Shown piece by piece: positions 4,428 to 11,681 of a stretch of DNA of 14,151 bases. Location of the stretch: positions 1-14,151 of the forward strand of contig CALBOE010000003.1 in NCBI GenBank assembly GCA_937896905.1, read 5' to 3'. This DNA is from an uncultured Clostridia bacterium (GTDB taxonomy: Bacteria > Bacillota > Clostridia > Christensenellales > UBA1242). The notes under the pieces were generated by a model. The model did no database searches. It was not told where the DNA came from and was given only the letters and a program-made list of their open reading frames with translations. Made by a program: the position numbers and the translations under genes. The first letter of the stretch is position 1, and each line of letters starts with the position of its first letter.

Positions 4428-5639
4428 ATGAGTGAATTAAAAAAAGGCCAAAAGGTCTTTATGATTATTATGTACATTTTAACAGCCATTTCTTTGGTTG
4501 TTTCTGCCTTTGTTATTTACAACATGGCAACAACTAAAAAACCTTGGACTATTGGTGTTACGTATGCCGACAAACTGTCTTTTGATGAAAATCAAGCAAG
4601 CATTGCAACCATCAAAGTTCACGGAAACGAAAACAACAATGGACAAGCTGTTTATGATTTACAATTTTCCAGTTATACAGACGCCGATGGTAATGGTGTA
4701 ACTTCTTTTGGTATTCAATGCGTTGGAGATTGGGAAATTCGCAGAATTTCTGATTTTATTGGAAATATTCCTGCCCATATTGAATTTTCAGATTTGTACA
4801 AAAAATATAAAGGCAAAATGGTTAATGAAACTTATGTGCTTGGAGATTTTTCCTTGTATTACACAGCTGATGGCGGAACAACTTATACAATTTTGCCAGA
4901 AGATAAGGTTGATGACTTTTTGCTTATAGATATTGGTGGCGAATTTTATAGATTATCTTTAAAAACTTATACTTACACAACAGAAAAAACGGTGTTTTTA
5001 TGGTGGAAAACAACCGAAACACGTACAGCGCAATACACGTGGTATGAAGTATTTGATTATCTAATGACATCTGCAATTAACAATTCTGGCAAGGAAGAAT
5101 TTTCACAATTCCCATTGCCATTAATGGACTGTGCAGAATATTTAACCATTGAAAAATACGACGGAAGGCAATATCACCCACTAGATAAAACCACTGAAGT
5201 TAGAAATTATTTAACGGTTCCTGTTGACTACACTAAAAATGGCGCAACAGTTGCAAGCGACTCTCTTTTCAAAATGGTTAATGCTTCAACTGCTTGGGAA
5301 TTTTATTCCCACTCAGATTTAGACGAATATTGGAATGCTTACAGTGAAATTGAAATAACCGCAAAGAATATAAACTTTGTTTATAACTCACTAGAAAGCG
5401 CATATTACATAACCATTGACAAAACCTTTGCAGAATATTTAAACAATTTAACTAATGCTGAAATTTCAATATCTATCAATTTGGATGAAATCGATTTGGC
5501 TATATATGGAATTGATTTGCAAAACTTCACATTCGATATTGAAGCTTTTAATGTTTCCGCAACAAACCACGAAGCATTAACTGTTTATAATCAATCCGCT
5601 TGTGATATAGTTCCAACATTTAACTTGGGAGGTGTTTAA
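4428..5639 (+). CDS. Large membrane-anchored surface protein A
   Basis: 403 residues, ATG preceded by AAAAGGAG. A membrane helix at about 10-31 (VFMIIMYILTAISLVVSAFV), with positive charges before it (KKGQK), orients the remaining ~370 residues outside the cell. The ectodomain is beta-rich and acidic, with many Tyr, Asn and Thr (DLQFSSYTDADGNGVTSFGI, TYTILPEDKVDDFLLIDIGG) and a Trp-rich loop (FLWWKTTETRTAQYTWYEVF). No cell-wall sorting motif, enzyme motif or coiled coil is seen. It shares a layout with the next two genes. By position it may be a virion tip, adsorption or assembly protein. Its stop overlaps the next start by one base (TAATG). Confidence 0.75.
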   Translation: MSELKKGQKVFMIIMYILTAISLVVSAFVIYNMATTKKPWTIGVTYADKLSFDENQASIATIKVHGNENNNGQAVYDLQFSSYTDADGNGVTSFGIQCVGDWEIRRISDFIGNIPAHIEFSDLYKKYKGKMVNETYVLGDFSLYYTADGGTTYTILPEDKVDDFLLIDIGGEFYRLSLKTYTYTTEKTVFLWWKTTETRTAQYTWYEVFDYLMTSAINNSGKEEFSQFPLPLMDCAEYLTIEKYDGRQYHPLDKTTEVRNYLTVPVDYTKNGATVASDSLFKMVNASTAWEFYSHSDLDEYWNAYSEIEITAKNINFVYNSLESAYYITIDKTFAEYLNNLTNAEISISINLDEIDLAIYGIDLQNFTFDIEAFNVSATNHEALTVYNQSACDIVPTFNLGGV

Positions 5640-6868
5640 TGAAACAAAAACATTGGCTACAAATTGCAGTGATGAGTTTGTTTATCGTTATTGCAACGGT
5701 GTTAGGAGTTAACTACTATAACGAATACATTGCGCCTGAAAGTTTTACCATTGGTAATATTGCGGAAGTTGACTACACCTCACTTCAAATTAAGGACTAT
5801 TTAAGTTCTGAAGATGTTATATTCAGCCAAAATATTAATGATGTTTCTTTCTCAAACAAAGATGGTACAGCTTTATATGAATATAACTTTGAACATAAAA
5901 CATTTGATGGTGTTAAAAACAGCTATATCATTTACGTTAATGATTACATGATTAACAACCTAACATCGAATGCAGGAACAATATCTGGAACGTATAAAAT
6001 TAATTATTATGACGTTGAACTTAACAAGCTTTGTTCCTCTGATATAACTATTGCATTTTCATTCACCAACCTATCAAGCCGACTTAGAGTAATCTTGCCA
6101 ACGGAAGATTTGGGTTATTTGATTAACCATTTTCAAACCAACAACTTTATTATAACCCTTGCGAAGAATCCATATTCAATGCAAGACAAGAATGAAAACT
6201 CACAAGAAACTAACAATTTAATAGAGGTGACGTTCTGTGACGAGTCCACTGTTTTAACCAGTTATCTTGTTGAAAAAAATTCAAATTTAAATTCTGTTAA
6301 TGCTGTAATTCCAACACCATTAAATAATAGAACGAATTATTCATTCGTTGGTTATTGCTATGCTGATACTGACATTCCTGTTGATTTGGAAAAACCCGTA
6401 ACTGAAAGTACCATAATCAAAGCACGCTATGCTCACATACTTAGTGGCATTTATGCATTTAATGGGCTAACAATTACGGTAAGCACGCTGCAAAATAATG
6501 CTGTTAGCGTCCAATTAGGCGATGGAATAATTGAATATTTAAACAGCTGCTTACCTTATGCGGTTGAGAGTGATGAGTTTTCAAGTTCTTACAATTATGC
6601 GGATGCTTACTCTTCTGCAGGCGGACCTAATGGCAAGATTTTAAAGTGTATTTCTCTAACTTCCGTTGTTTCTGAGGCTGGTGAATTAATGTTTTTTGGT
6701 TTTAATGAAGAAAACCAACAGTTCTATTTCGCATACTATGGAGCGGATAATATTGAATTTACAACGTCTGAAATCCAAATGTGCGCAACAGCAAACCCAG
6801 GAATGAATTATGTCTATTCATACTGCTATTTTAATTTAACTCATGCCTTAGACCAAGGCATTGAATAA
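5639..6868 (+). CDS. Large membrane-anchored surface protein B with Listeria-Bacteroides-type repeat
   Basis: 409 residues, starting on the last base of the previous stop, with GGGAGG upstream. Residues about 7-24 (LQIAVMSLFIVIATVLGV) are a signal-anchor. The ectodomain is Asn/Ser/Tyr-rich. Residues about 196-264 match the beta-grasp Listeria-Bacteroides (InlB B-like) repeat: EVTFCDESTVLTSYLVEKNS, then NRTNYSFVGYCYADTDIPV, then STIIKARYA, the usual 'F-G-[WY]... T-ARY' ending. A further ~140-residue beta-rich region follows. Such repeats occur in surface adhesins of Firmicutes, so binding to a cell-surface target is plausible. No sortase motif is seen. Probably acts together with proteins A and C. 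Confidence 0.77.
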   Translation: MKQKHWLQIAVMSLFIVIATVLGVNYYNEYIAPESFTIGNIAEVDYTSLQIKDYLSSEDVIFSQNINDVSFSNKDGTALYEYNFEHKTFDGVKNSYIIYVNDYMINNLTSNAGTISGTYKINYYDVELNKLCSSDITIAFSFTNLSSRLRVILPTEDLGYLINHFQTNNFIITLAKNPYSMQDKNENSQETNNLIEVTFCDESTVLTSYLVEKNSNLNSVNAVIPTPLNNRTNYSFVGYCYADTDIPVDLEKPVTESTIIKARYAHILSGIYAFNGLTITVSTLQNNAVSVQLGDGIIEYLNSCLPYAVESDEFSSSYNYADAYSSAGGPNGKILKCISLTSVVSEAGELMFFGFNEENQQFYFAYYGADNIEFTTSEIQMCATANPGMNYVYSYCYFNLTHALDQGIE

Positions 6869-6882
6869 AAGGAGAAATTTAA

Positions 6883-8157
6883 ATGTCAAAATTTTTAACA
6901 ACGATGGCCGTTTTGGCTACAACATTAGGTGCTAGCACAGCAATTGCTGGCGGTATCTATATAAAAGACAACCAAGGGGTTGTAAAAGATTATTTAAACG
7001 GTAATCAAACCTATACAAGCGCAGAATATAAGGAAGTTCAAACAGAATTAGATAGAACGCAAACCGAACTTGACAATGCATTAAATCAGCCCAATGAACA
7101 CCCAATGGATGCAGAGTTAAAAGAAATGGGCATTTTAAAATTTATATTTTGGGATTTATGTGATGTAGTCCCCCAGGCTTATATCGGTAATATGTATTAC
7201 TCTACTGATGGTTCTTATGAAGATTCTCGTCAAGGACTAATAGAGGACTTGAACAATCATTGGCTATATCAACAATGCCTAAACAGCCCAGAACGTTATA
7301 ATTGGCTTGGTTGGTCTTTAACTCCAGATGGTGAGCCTATCGATGTGTCAACACTTGAATTAAAAGATGGCTTGCTGGAATTATACGCGAGATACGAAAC
7401 TGCAAAAACCTACGATTTCTATATACAAGGTTCTGATGCTGGTGAGTTGCGTTCCGTTAGATTCTTTAATAATGATGATTTTTACGTGCCCGATATTAGT
7501 GAATATGTTCCAGCCGATTGCACGTTCGCCGGTTGGTCCACAAATCCAGAAGATATTAATTCTATAGTAGAAGTCAATTCTTCTGACTGGAATGATGGAC
7601 AACAGTTTTTTGCTGTCTTTACCAATGCAGATGGTTCAACTGTAAAAATTTGTTCACAAGTTCATTTTGTGGTTGGTTCCGCTTATATTCCTTGTCCTGC
7701 AGCAATGAGAGGTTCAGAAGTACACTTGCCAGAATTGGTTAGTTCCGAGTTGCAACTTCCAGAAGGTTACTCTTTGGTTGGCGCAACAACCCTTCACAAT
7801 AGCACAGAGGTTGAGATTTCAAACACGTTTGTGCTAAATGACGATATTAACTTGTATTTAATTTTACAAGCGGAAGATGGCACGGTTGTGAACTCTGCAA
7901 ATTTAAGTGTCATAGACCTTCACTGCGATATGATTGGTTATGATCCTATAGATAGGGTTTGTGTTTCTGAGGAAGATTTTAGAGAGTATTTAACTAACCA
8001 AATTAATAGTATTTCAACACAGTTATCTGAGAACAATTTATGCGCAACTGCTTATCAAGATTCTTTCGGAGCAGTTTATACAAACGTTGAAGATATACCA
8101 TTTAACCTTGGAAATTACTTTTCATTGTACATCGTTACTGAACCGGTTCAAGGTTAA
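6883..8157 (+). CDS. Large exported surface protein C with two Listeria-Bacteroides-type repeats
   Basis: 424 residues, ATG after AAAAGGAG. The N-terminus resembles a signal peptide (hydrophobic 5-22, MAVLATTLGASTAIA, with Ala-X-Ala), though it could remain as an anchor. Residues 46-69 form a short coiled coil (SAEYKEVQTELDRTQTELDN). Two repeats of the Listeria-Bacteroides type follow: about 105-171 (NWLGWSLTPDGEPI ending LYARYE) and about 175-247 (CTFAGWSTNPEDINS ending FFAVF), each with the F/L-x-GWS core. The C-terminal ~170 residues are acidic and beta-rich. Stalk-plus-repeat architecture is what an attachment protein would show. A strong terminator follows, so it ends the structural-type operon. 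Confidence 0.77.
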   Translation: MSKFLTTMAVLATTLGASTAIAGGIYIKDNQGVVKDYLNGNQTYTSAEYKEVQTELDRTQTELDNALNQPNEHPMDAELKEMGILKFIFWDLCDVVPQAYIGNMYYSTDGSYEDSRQGLIEDLNNHWLYQQCLNSPERYNWLGWSLTPDGEPIDVSTLELKDGLLELYARYETAKTYDFYIQGSDAGELRSVRFFNNDDFYVPDISEYVPADCTFAGWSTNPEDINSIVEVNSSDWNDGQQFFAVFTNADGSTVKICSQVHFVVGSAYIPCPAAMRGSEVHLPELVSSELQLPEGYSLVGATTLHNSTEVEISNTFVLNDDINLYLILQAEDGTVVNSANLSVIDLHCDMIGYDPIDRVCVSEEDFREYLTNQINSISTQLSENNLCATAYQDSFGAVYTNVEDIPFNLGNYFSLYIVTEPVQG

Positions 8158-8176
8158 CCTTAATTTAGATTTATTA

Positions 8177-8198
8177 AAAACACCCAGTTGGGTGTTTT
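8177..8198. terminator. Rho-independent terminator between surface-protein and ATPase genes
   Basis: AAAACACCC-AGTT-GGGTGTTTT is a perfect 9-bp stem with a 4-base loop and terminal T residues, preceded by A residues, so it can work in both directions. It separates transcription of the surface-protein operon from the ATPase and replication genes. Confidence 0.75.
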
Positions 8199-8200
8199 CT

Positions 8201-8265
8201 GGGCGGAAAGAATTGATGCACATTAAACTGTGTTTGTGTGGGTTTAAGTCCTGCACCGCCTGCCA
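8201..8265 (+). ncRNA. tRNA-like fold in ATPase leader (tentative)
   Basis: The 3' part has tRNA geometry: T-stem strands GTGGG (8238-8242) and CCTGC (8250-8254) around a 7-base loop TTTAAGT, then exactly seven bases ACCGCCT, a G and CCA (8263-8265). The acceptor 5' strand GGGCGGA (8201-8207) pairs at six of seven positions. An anticodon-like stem GCACA/TGTGT (8218-8222 with 8229-8233) has a 6-base loop. A D arm is missing and the T loop has T for the conserved C, so it is not a normal tRNA. It may be a mimic, a relic or chance. Confidence 0.3.
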
Positions 8266-8301
8266 AATGCTAGTTGCGAACTCCCTTCGCCTTCTAGCAT
8301 T
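8266..8301 (+). other. Nested hairpin before the ATPase gene
   Basis: AATGCTAG/CTAGCATT (8266-8273 with 8294-8301) encloses a second hairpin GCGAA-CTCCC-TTCGC (8276-8290). It lies 13 bases before the AAGGGGG binding site and directly after the CCA of the tRNA-like fold. It could control translation or mark a processing or packaging site. Apart from these two structures and the terminator, 8158-8324 shows nothing. Confidence 0.6.
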
Positions 8302-8324
8302 ACCAATTTCACTTAAGGGGGAAA

Positions 8325-9227
8325 ATGCTTTATTTGTTTTATGCACCATCTGGAACAGGCAAATCCGCATTAAAAACTGCAATGCTGGAACCTTTTTTAC
8401 GCAATGCTTTAGACGTTAATATGGATAGTAAAGGACTGTTAAAGTTCCTGGAACTATCTCCAAAGAAACGACTAAAATTATGTCACAACAGAATTGATGC
8501 ATTAAGCGATAAATATGAAAAAGCTTTCGATAAACCTCTTCACTGTGTGCAGTCCAATGAAACAATCTGGACAAAGCATCGTGGGAAAATGATACAAAGT
8601 TATGACCTGCCAGGGGACAAAATTGGATTGTATGATGAGTTCTATGAAACGTGGTGCCCTCCTCCATTTTCTATTATAGGTTGGGACGAGGCTCAACGAG
8701 AGGTTGCCGGACGAGATAGTGCTAATATGGACCCAAGAGTTATTATGTTTTTATCTCTGCATCGCAAATGGCATTTAGACGTTCTTTGCTTTACTCAACG
8801 TGGAAGCGGATTAGATTTGACCATACGAGATAACTGCACAATTATTGAAGTTGCGGAAATGAAACATTCTTATGACAAATATGGTTTTATAAAATCTACA
8901 ACGTGGAAACTACACATTTTTAATAAGTTGCAAGCCATGGAAAGAAGCTCTGCAACCGGCAATAAAATCTACAAAACAACGTACTTCACTTTTAAAGGCA
9001 ATATTTTTAAGCATTTTGACAGTCAGGAAGGTGAAGAATATTTTGAACAGTTGGCGCTTAAACATGGCATTAACTGTAATATAAAAGAACGTTGTTTGAG
9101 TGCTGAAGAGTACGTTGAAAACAATCCCTATACTCCACCGGTTGAATATGGAAAAACGTCAAAAGATGACCGTAAAAAACGTTCTAAAGAAAAAATAAAA
9201 AACGCTAAGGAGGGCCAAAGTGATTGA
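8325..9227 (+). CDS. Zot/pI-like morphogenesis ATPase
   Basis: 300 residues, ATG four bases after AAGGGGG. P-loop at 7-14 (APSGTGKS). Walker B at 115-122 (FSIIGWDE, D121-E122). Then the signature of filamentous-phage pI/Zot ATPases: L145-H146-R147-K-W-H-L-D-V-L-C-F-T-Q158 and R168-D169, followed by a beta section with FKGNIFKHFDSQEGEEYF (223-240), resembling the 'F...Y/FDS.E' region. These ATPases drive assembly and extrusion of filamentous virions. Oddity: classical pI/Zot proteins have a membrane helix after the ATPase domain. Here residues 240-300 are hydrophilic and end in a Lys-rich tail, so membrane attachment would need a partner. A packaging ATPase of another non-tailed virus type is the alternative. 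Overlaps the next gene by 8 bases. Confidence 0.78.
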   Translation: MLYLFYAPSGTGKSALKTAMLEPFLRNALDVNMDSKGLLKFLELSPKKRLKLCHNRIDALSDKYEKAFDKPLHCVQSNETIWTKHRGKMIQSYDLPGDKIGLYDEFYETWCPPPFSIIGWDEAQREVAGRDSANMDPRVIMFLSLHRKWHLDVLCFTQRGSGLDLTIRDNCTIIEVAEMKHSYDKYGFIKSTTWKLHIFNKLQAMERSSATGNKIYKTTYFTFKGNIFKHFDSQEGEEYFEQLALKHGINCNIKERCLSAEEYVENNPYTPPVEYGKTSKDDRKKRSKEKIKNAKEGQSD

Positions 9228-9708
9228 TATAAACAAGTACATTGAATTATTAAATGCACACGAAGTTATTATGGGGCACCACGATACTATGTTTGAAAAT
9301 CAAGCCGAAAACGAAAGATTTCAACGCAAAAGCAAAGCTCAAAAAAAGTACGTGACTGAACTCGAAAAACAAAGAGCTTTAAGTAATGCCACTTTTAATA
9401 AAGTGTTAGAAGAATTTCTAAAAAATGAAGGTTATCAAGTTAAACTTGGTGCTAAAAACATAACAAAAAAACGTGGAAATCCGTTTGCTTTTTTTGCACG
9501 CATATTTAAACGTAAAAAGATAACCGCAGAACTTGAATGTTCAGATATTAAGCAATTAACCAATGTAAACGTATCTACAAACGAAAATAATTCAACACCG
9601 CTAGTTCCTATTAAACAAGAAATAGTTACGGAAGCACAAAAAATTACCGAACCGAACGAACTAGAAAACCAAGCTCACATTGAAGAAGTTTTAAATAATA
9701 ACAAATAA
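9220..9708 (+). CDS. Hydrophilic protein coupled to the Zot-like ATPase
   Basis: 162 residues from GTG 9220, five bases after AAGGAGGG, overlapping the ATPase stop. Residues about 25-70 (NQAENERFQRKSKAQKKYVT and on) are a charged helical or coiled-coil stretch. Residues 72-105 are very basic (KLGAKNITKKRGNPFAFFAR, IFKRKK) with an FAFFARIF hydrophobic patch that could touch the membrane or DNA. The tail is acidic and low-complexity, ending NELENQAHIEEV, a motif repeated in the next protein. Not recognised. Coupling suggests it works with the ATPase, perhaps as its DNA or membrane adaptor. Confidence 0.7.
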   Translation: MIDINKYIELLNAHEVIMGHHDTMFENQAENERFQRKSKAQKKYVTELEKQRALSNATFNKVLEEFLKNEGYQVKLGAKNITKKRGNPFAFFARIFKRKKITAELECSDIKQLTNVNVSTNENNSTPLVPIKQEIVTEAQKITEPNELENQAHIEEVLNNNK

Positions 9709-9731
9709 AATTACACCAGGAGGAAGATTTT

Positions 9732-10748
9732 ATGAATATTCAAATGAACGAACCAACGGCAAATAAATATGGCATGGCAGCAGGCGTCTTGTTGTTATAC
9801 ATCTATAATTGGGTTAAACATAACACAGCAAACCGTATGCACTTTAATAATGGCTATTATTGGACTTATAATTCTTATAAAGGATTTAAAGAAGAATTTG
9901 GCTTTTTAACCGACTATCAAATCCGCACAACTCTTGAGACATTAAGAAAAGAACGATTAATTTTGTGTGATGATTTAAGTGGCACTGCCAATCGTTCACT
10001 ATATTACACCATAACACCAAAAGGTGTTAATCTTTTGAATGGAATTGATGCAGATGCTTCTGCAGAACTGTTCCCAGACAAATTGGAGCCACCAAAAGAT
10101 GAACAACAACCCATTAAAGAATTGGACGAGTTAGAAAACCAAACTCACATTGAAGATATTGTTGCCCCAACTGTCGGCGTTGGCACATCTTGCGAGGAAA
10201 CTCCGCCCAAGCCATTTGTTGAAAACGACAAATGCATTATGCGAAATCAACAAATGCATTTGTCGAATTCAACAAATGCATATACAAATAATATACCTAC
10301 AAATATAGAAACTACAAATATAAAAGAAAAAACACACAAAAAAGAAAGTGAGCCAGATAATGTGTGTGTGATTTTTAATGCCTGGAATAGTTCGAATCTT
10401 TTAATTTGTGAAACCTTGGACAATAAAACCAAGCTAGCAATAGAAACAGCGCTTAAAAGATATTCTGTTGAACAAATTTTGTTACATATCTCTCGTTATA
10501 GCGAAATGCTGAACAATGCAGATTATTTTATGGAGTGCCGATGGAGTTTAAAAGCATTTATGTATAAAGGCAATGCTCTACCCCATTTTGCAGATAACGG
10601 TGAAAAGTGGCTCGCGTATTGCGATTGGAAGAAAAATCAATCAAAAATAAAGCATTCAACGCCAACCAAACAAGATTTCATTCATAACAATTACGATGAG
10701 GAACAAATAAGGGGTTGTTTTGCAGACCTAGACAATACGGAGGTATAA
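9732..10748 (+). CDS. Winged-helix replication initiator (DnaD/phage replisome-organiser type)
   Basis: 338 residues, ATG after AGGAGG. Residues about 10-103 form a winged helix (GVLLLYIYNWVKHNTANRMH, later TDYQIRTTLETLRKERLILC and SLYYTITPKGVNLL). A low-complexity linker follows (about 104-205). Residues 210-297 resemble the C-terminal domain of phage replication proteins (VCVIFNAWNS, ALKRYSVEQILLHISRY, DYFMECRWSLKAFMYKGNAL, HFADNGEKWLAY). Such proteins bind origin DNA and recruit the helicase loader, which is the next gene, one base away (TAA-A-GTG). The linker-coding DNA carries 22-bp repeats out of codon phase, a likely origin. The linker also repeats the ELENQxHIE motif of the preceding protein. 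Confidence 0.82.
   Translation: MNIQMNEPTANKYGMAAGVLLLYIYNWVKHNTANRMHFNNGYYWTYNSYKGFKEEFGFLTDYQIRTTLETLRKERLILCDDLSGTANRSLYYTITPKGVNLLNGIDADASAELFPDKLEPPKDEQQPIKELDELENQTHIEDIVAPTVGVGTSCEETPPKPFVENDKCIMRNQQMHLSNSTNAYTNNIPTNIETTNIKEKTHKKESEPDNVCVIFNAWNSSNLLICETLDNKTKLAIETALKRYSVEQILLHISRYSEMLNNADYFMECRWSLKAFMYKGNALPHFADNGEKWLAYCDWKKNQSKIKHSTPTKQDFIHNNYDEEQIRGCFADLDNTEV
10226..10291 (+). repeat. Three 22-bp iterons, candidate replication origin
   Basis: C[G/A]ACAAATGCAT recurs at 10226, 10248 and 10270, exactly 22 bases apart. The first two units agree over 17 of 22 positions, the third over its first 12. The middle unit contains the 14-bp palindrome ACAAATGCATTTGT. Because 22 is not a multiple of three, each copy is read in a different frame, so selection is on DNA rather than protein. 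Iterons inside the initiator gene are known from lambda O and many Firmicutes phages. Confidence 0.75.
10297..10322 (+). repeat. AT-rich direct repeats beside the iterons
   Basis: CTACAAATATA occurs at 10297-10307 and 10312-10322 (period 15), within a strongly A/T-rich run that continues to about 10350. Such a tract next to iterons is the expected DNA-unwinding element. Here the period is a multiple of three, so a peptide repeat (N-I-E/K-T-T-N-I-K) is an alternative explanation. Confidence 0.55.
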
Positions 10749-10749
10749 A

Positions 10750-11673
10750 GTGAATAAAAAACAAATTTTAGACAAGATTATTAATTCAAAACACTTAAAA
10801 CGGTCAATGGCAGAAAATGAGTGTGAGAATTTTATTAATAAAATGTGTTTGGAAAATCCATTTAAAGCATCTTACACAAAATATCTCAAAGCAAAGTTTG
10901 CAAGGCATTGGGCAAATAGTGATTTCGAACATGAGGTGCTACAAGCTGAGTTTCTGAAATCAAAAGAAGAGTTTGAAACGGTGTTAAATGATTATGGTTT
11001 AACGTTTGACGATTTATTGCCTAAATATAGTTGCAAGTTTTGCTCAGACAGTGGCAAATACAACGATAAATGGTGTGTGTGCGTGAAAGACGAATTAACA
11101 AAACAACTTTCTATGAATTGTAGTTCCTTGGATACACTCCACACGTTTGATGATTGTGATAAATCAATTATGACGGATGAAGATATAAAAACTTGTGATT
11201 TGTTGAAAACCTGGTGCGGAAAATTCCCCGATGTAAAAAAAACCAACATCACATTGATGGGTTGCAGTGGAAGTGGAAAAACTTTCTTATTGCAATGTGT
11301 GGCAAATGCATTAATAAAAAAGCAAGTGGTGGTTAGTTTTGTCACTGCATTTAACCTAAATGAAGATGCCAGATTGTATCATTGCGGTTCAAGTTATGAT
11401 TTTATGGATTATCTTAAAGCTGATGTTTTAATCATCGATGACCTTGGGACTGAACCAATATTCAAAAACGTAACAGTCGAATATCTTTATAATTTAATCA
11501 ACTCCAGGCAAATGAAAAAACTGCCAACGTTGATTTCAACCAATCTAAACCTAAAACAGATTGTTGAACGTTATGAAGAACGTATATTTAGCAGATTGGT
11601 TGACCAGCGACTTTCATTAAGTATTCAACTACCATCAACTGACAAACGTGTTAAACAAAAGGAAACCCCATAG
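10750..11673 (+). CDS. DnaC/IstB-like helicase loader ATPase
   Basis: 307 residues from GTG 10750 with CGGAGGT upstream. An N-terminal helical region is followed by a probable zinc-binding cluster C95-x2-C98...C109-x-C111 (CKFCSDSGK, WCVCVK), then an AAA+ domain: Walker A 171-178 (GCSGSGKT), Walker B 226-231 (VLIIDD, then LGTEP), sensor region LISTNLN (261-267), and the arginine motif ERIFSRL (277-283). This is the organisation of phage DnaC-type loaders. No DnaB-type helicase is encoded, so it would load the host replicative helicase onto the element's origin, recruited by the upstream initiator. Confidence 0.92.
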   Translation: MNKKQILDKIINSKHLKRSMAENECENFINKMCLENPFKASYTKYLKAKFARHWANSDFEHEVLQAEFLKSKEEFETVLNDYGLTFDDLLPKYSCKFCSDSGKYNDKWCVCVKDELTKQLSMNCSSLDTLHTFDDCDKSIMTDEDIKTCDLLKTWCGKFPDVKKTNITLMGCSGSGKTFLLQCVANALIKKQVVVSFVTAFNLNEDARLYHCGSSYDFMDYLKADVLIIDDLGTEPIFKNVTVEYLYNLINSRQMKKLPTLISTNLNLKQIVERYEERIFSRLVDQRLSLSIQLPSTDKRVKQKETP

Positions 11674-11681
11674 GAGAAATT

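Noticed and set aside
8087..8419. 110-residue plus frame bridging surface protein C and the ATPase
   Set aside because: It passes through a terminator and the nested hairpins and overlaps two real genes; shadow frame.
10226..10322. CRISPR array
   Set aside because: Three short repeats at 22-bp spacing without spacers of CRISPR length and no cas genes; iterons fit better.
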